This document shows, in pieces, positions 61,187-64,000 of a stretch of 64,000 nt of DNA (its first letter is position 1; each line of letters begins with the position of its first letter). Source of the stretch: Parasaccharibacter apium (GTDB lineage: Bacteria > Pseudomonadota > Alphaproteobacteria > Acetobacterales > Acetobacteraceae); contig NZ_MEJG01000003.1 in the NCBI RefSeq assembly GCF_002592045.1, positions 248,001-312,000 of the forward strand, in the 5' to 3' direction. Under the pieces are notes generated by a model, which did not search any database, was not told the DNA's origin, and saw nothing but the letters and a program-made list of their open reading frames with translations. Made by a program: the position numbers and the translations under genes.

Positions 61187-62215
61187 ATGACACATTCACC
61201 TGCCACCCACACAACCGACATCGCCATTATTGGCGCAGGCCCCGCAGCTCTTTTTGCCGCTTTTGAATGCCGCATGTTGCGCCTCGACTGCATCTTAACT
61301 GATGTTCTTGATTGTGTAGGGGGGCAATGCGCGGCCCTGTACCCTGAAAAGCCGATTTACGACATCCCCGCTCATCCTTCCATCACGGGGGGGGATTTAA
61401 TCGCTGCGTTGGAGGAGCAAATCGCCCCCTTTAACGTCCCGCGCATCCTTGGTAGCCGCATCAGCCAGCTAGAGGGGGAGGCTGGGGCCTTTACCCTGCG
61501 TAATGAGCGCGGCGATGTCATCCACGCGAAAGCCATCATCATCGCCGCTGGGGCTGGGGCCTTCGGCCCGAACCGCCCTCCCCTAGAGGGGCTAGATGTT
61601 TATGAACGCAGCGGTAGCGTGCAATATTATGTAAAAAAACGTGCCACTTTTGAGGGTAAACGCATTGTCGTAGCAGGTGGTGGTGATTCCGCCTTGGATT
61701 GGGCATTATCCCTCTCCGACATTGCCGAGACGCTCTATCTCGTCCACCGGCGGGACCGCTTCCGTGGGGCCCCGGAGACACTGGCCCAAATCGAAGCCAA
61801 AATTGAAGCTGGTGCGATTGAGAAAATCGTCCCCTATCAACTTCATGGCCTACGCGGGACTGATGGGCAGCTCAGCCATGTTGAGGTCATTGCACTAGAT
61901 GAGACCGTCCGCGCCTTAGAAGCTGATGTGCTACTGCCTTTTTATGGTCTTTCAACCGACCTTGGCCCTGTGGCCTCATGGGGGTTGGAGACGCAGCGCA
62001 GCACGATTGCGGTAGAGCCTGCCACCATGCAAACCAACTTAGAGGGCATCTTCGCCATTGGTGATGTGGCCCATTATCCCGGCAAAATGAAGCTCATTCT
62101 CCAAGGCTTTTCCGAAGGGGCCGTAGCAGCCCATGCCGCACACCATGTCGCTCGGCCCGATAAAGCCTTGCGTTTTGAACATTCCACTAGCCGGGGCCAG
62201 CCGGGTAAGGTCTGA
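61187..62215 (+). CDS. Ferredoxin/flavodoxin-NADP reductase, thioredoxin-reductase-like
   Basis: A 342-residue flavoprotein with FAD-binding GAGPAALFAAFE, GGQCAALYPEKPIYDIPA, NADPH-binding VVAGGGDSALDWALSLSDIAETLYLVHRRD and the C-terminal FAIGDVAHYPGKMKLILQGFSEGAVAAH. The thioredoxin-reductase CxxC is absent, which fits TrxR-like ferredoxin-NADP reductases (YumC type). GGAG lies six bases before the chosen ATG. Two earlier in-frame ATGs lack this site. It converges with the monooxygenase gene. Confidence 0.93.
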   Translation: MTHSPATHTTDIAIIGAGPAALFAAFECRMLRLDCILTDVLDCVGGQCAALYPEKPIYDIPAHPSITGGDLIAALEEQIAPFNVPRILGSRISQLEGEAGAFTLRNERGDVIHAKAIIIAAGAGAFGPNRPPLEGLDVYERSGSVQYYVKKRATFEGKRIVVAGGGDSALDWALSLSDIAETLYLVHRRDRFRGAPETLAQIEAKIEAGAIEKIVPYQLHGLRGTDGQLSHVEVIALDETVRALEADVLLPFYGLSTDLGPVASWGLETQRSTIAVEPATMQTNLEGIFAIGDVAHYPGKMKLILQGFSEGAVAAHAAHHVARPDKALRFEHSTSRGQPGKV

Positions 62216-62231
62216 CCCCTCCCCGCTGCCC

Positions 62232-62525
62232 TCAGGCAATCTCTTTTAGAAAAACAACCTTAGAGGCCCCACCTTCCACGAGGGTCTCGATAGCTTTGTT
62301 GAACACACGGCCATGCTCGGTCCCCATATGGGCCTTAAAGGCGGCCTCATCGCGGTAGCTTTCCTCAACATGAAAGAGGTCCGGCTCAGCCTCTAGCGTA
62401 TAGACCACAAAGCGCACACAGCCCGGCTCGGCACGAACATTCTCGGCCAAAGCGGTAAGCAGACTGGCCACCTTTTCCCGATGGCCGGGTAGAGCCTTCA
62501 TCGTGGCATAAAGGTTTTTCGCCAT
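62232..62525 (-). CDS. ABM-domain monooxygenase (YgiN-like)
   Basis: A 97-residue protein of the antibiotic-biosynthesis-monooxygenase fold: MKALPGHREKVASLLTALAENVRAEPGCVRFVVYTLEAEPDLFHVEESYRDEAAFKAHMG. Such dimeric ferredoxin-like proteins, such as YgiN, oxidise quinols or act without a cofactor. Substrate is unknown. GGAG lies about 11 bases before the ATG, and the bipA terminator is just upstream, so it has its own promoter or reads through. Confidence 0.85.
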   Translation of the reverse strand: MAKNLYATMKALPGHREKVASLLTALAENVRAEPGCVRFVVYTLEAEPDLFHVEESYRDEAAFKAHMGTEHGRVFNKAIETLVEGGASKVVFLKEIA

Positions 62526-62548
62526 GACGCATTCATCTCCTATCATAT

Positions 62549-62582
62549 GAAAAAAAAGGCCGAGACAATAATGCCCCGGCCT
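62549..62582 (-). terminator. bipA terminator
   Basis: GGCCG/CGGCC arms (62581-62577 and 62562-62558 on the minus strand), followed by eight T. It ends the bipA transcript before the monooxygenase gene. Confidence 0.8.
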
Positions 62583-62618
62583 CCCCTTTGTTACACGCTC
62601 TCACAAATGGGCGAAAGC

Positions 62619-64000
62619 TTAGCCCTTCGCACCGCGTGCCGCACGCTTACGCTCGTGCGGGTCCAGATACCGCTTACGCAGACGAATCGCAGAAGGTGTG
62701 ACCTCCACCAGCTCATCATCCTCAATGTAAGCAATGGCCTGCTCAAGGCTCATCTTACGCGGGGGAACCAGCACAACGGCGTCATCCTTGCCAGAAGCCC
62801 GCATGTTCGTAAGCTTCTTCTCACGCACGGCGTTCACCTCTAGGTCATTCTCACGGGAATGTTCACCCAGAATCATGCCAACGTAAATCTTCTCACCCGC
62901 ATCCACAAAAAGTGTCCCACGGTCCTGAAGCGAGAACAACGCATATGGAGTCGTTGCACCATCTTCAGCAGAGATGAGGGAGCCATTACGGCGGCCTTCA
63001 ATCGCACCAGCGTGAGGCTGATAGGAATGGAAAAGACGGTTCATCAACCCAGAGCCACGTGTATCGGTGAGGAACTCACCATGATAGCCAATCAACCCAC
63101 GCGATGGGATCATGAAGGTAAGACGGACTTTATCCCCACCGGATTGACGCATATCCTGCATCACACCCTTACGCAGAGACATCTTCTCCACCACAACGCC
63201 GGAATAAGGCTCGTCCACATCGATGACGACCTCCTCAAACGGCTCCTCCTGCTCGCCTGTCTCCGGATTCTCACGGAACAACACGCGAGGCCGACCAATG
63301 GTCAGCTCAAAGCCTTCACGGCGCATATTCTCAATCAATACGCCAAGCTGAAGCTCACCACGGCCTGCGACCTCAAAAGCCTCGCTCTCTGGGCTTTCTG
63401 TCACCTTAATAGCCACATTACCTTCCGTCTCCTTAAAGAGGCGGTCACGAATCTGGCGGGAAGTCACCTTCTTGCCCTCACGCCCCCCGAGCGGACCATC
63501 ATTAATACGGAAGGTCATAGAGAGGGTCGGCGGGTCAATCGGTGTGGAGGGCAGCGGCTCCTCAACAGAAGGATCGGCCAATGTATCAGGAATCGTAGCT
63601 TCAGAGAGACCAGCAATTGCAACAATATCACCCGCCTCAGCTTCCTCAACAGGTACACGCTCCAACCCACGGAAGGAGAGAAGCTTGGTGATGCGGCCGG
63701 TCTCAACCACACTTCCATCAGCCCGCAGCGCACGGATGGGCATGTTCACCTTCGCCCGCCCCTGCTCAATACGGCCTGTCAGAATACGGCCAAGGAAGTT
63801 ATCGCTCTCCAAAATTGTGGAGACCATCGCGAAGGGCTTATCTTTATCCAACCCGGGGCTGGGTACATGCTCTAAGATGAGGTCAAACAAGGCATGAAGA
63901 TTCTCACGCGCGCCCTCTAGCTCCCGGTCTGCCCAGCCTTGGCGGCCAGAGGCATAGAGCATCGGGAAGTCGAGCTGCTCATCATTCGCGCCCAATGCTG
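62619..64000 (-). CDS. bipA: Ribosome-associated GTPase BipA/TypA, C-terminal part (5' end outside window)
   Basis: A translational GTPase involved in stress responses and 50S assembly. About 460 of the usual ~605 residues are visible. The frame is open to base 64000, so the GTP-binding N-terminus lies to the right. The visible part includes the end of the G domain (LDFPMLYASGRQGWAD), domain II (ILESDNFLGRILTGRIEQGRAKVNMPI), EF-G-like GRGELQLGVLIENMRREGFEL and the C-terminal BipA domain GIIGYHGEFLTDTRG-type (RGLIGYHGEFLTDTRGSGLM). Confidence 0.95.
   Translation of the reverse strand, partial: ALGANDEQLDFPMLYASGRQGWADRELEGARENLHALFDLILEHVPSPGLDKDKPFAMVSTILESDNFLGRILTGRIEQGRAKVNMPIRALRADGSVVETGRITKLLSFRGLERVPVEEAEAGDIVAIAGLSEATIPDTLADPSVEEPLPSTPIDPPTLSMTFRINDGPLGGREGKKVTSRQIRDRLFKETEGNVAIKVTESPESEAFEVAGRGELQLGVLIENMRREGFELTIGRPRVLFRENPETGEQEEPFEEVVIDVDEPYSGVVVEKMSLRKGVMQDMRQSGGDKVRLTFMIPSRGLIGYHGEFLTDTRGSGLMNRLFHSYQPHAGAIEGRRNGSLISAEDGATTPYALFSLQDRGTLFVDAGEKIYVGMILGEHSRENDLEVNAVREKKLTNMRASGKDDAVVLVPPRKMSLEQAIAYIEDDELVEVTPSAIRLRKRYLDPHERKRAARGAKG

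Noticed and set aside
62859-63875. A 338-codon plus-strand frame opposite bipA
   Set aside because: It mirrors the highly conserved bipA coding sequence and has no recognisable motif.

Overview
The window looks like the chromosome of an acetic acid bacterium (Acetobacteraceae, Alphaproteobacteria). The inference rests on gene content: a GcrA cell-cycle regulator, hopanoid-modification genes hpnH/hpnM/hpnI/hpnJ/hpnK, the alphaproteobacterial order tsaE-addB-addA-trxA, an alphaproteobacterial flagellar set with MotE-like, DUF6468-like and two bactofilin genes, and a G+C content a little above 50%. No species is assigned. Nearly all the sequence is coding. I see no insertion sequence, CRISPR array or integrase.

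Positions 1-22.4 kb hold a flagellar cluster: the end of flhF; fliP-fliO-fliN-fliH-fliG-fliF (export gate, C-ring, MS-ring); a bactofilin/MotE-like/lipoprotein operon; flgH-flgA-flgG (L-ring, P-ring chaperone, rod); divergent flgF; flgK-flgL (hook-filament junction); two tandem flagellins; and an operon of an atypical response regulator followed by fliL, fliM and a DUF6468-like membrane coiled-coil gene. An 'AWTAACCTTRTA' motif recurs upstream of most of these units and may be the binding site of a shared regulator, either CtrA or the pseudo-receiver regulator encoded here. A short operon for the two E1 subunits of an acetoin/pyruvate-type dehydrogenase is wedged into the cluster. Each subunit gene carries one in-frame stop codon.

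Positions 22.6-28 kb carry a redox/electrophile block (MdaB-like quinone reductase, AraC regulator with a missing start codon, zinc aldehyde reductase) and a UvrA2-type ATPase. At 28.1-30.0 kb lies an A+T-rich single-gene island encoding a KAP/AAA-like P-loop ATPase of unknown function beside tRNA-Tyr. It is the clearest foreign gene and the best candidate for an undescribed, possibly defensive, function.

Positions 30-44 kb are mostly housekeeping: rlmB, an old-yellow-enzyme gene with a divergent ArsR regulator, rluD, rpoH, gapA-pgk, a lipoprotein/glycosyltransferase pair, a membrane-anchored XseA-like protein, an ArsC-like reductase, tRNA-Thr, dksA and a CorC-like protein. Positions 43.5-49.3 kb carry hopanoid genes for adenosylhopane formation and for building the glucosamine/cyclitol ether head group, followed by adenosine kinase and a second bactofilin. 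Positions 51-64 kb carry gcrA, rnd, trxA, addA, addB, tsaE, a ferredoxin/flavodoxin-NADP reductase, a small monooxygenase and the 3' part of bipA, which runs off the right edge.
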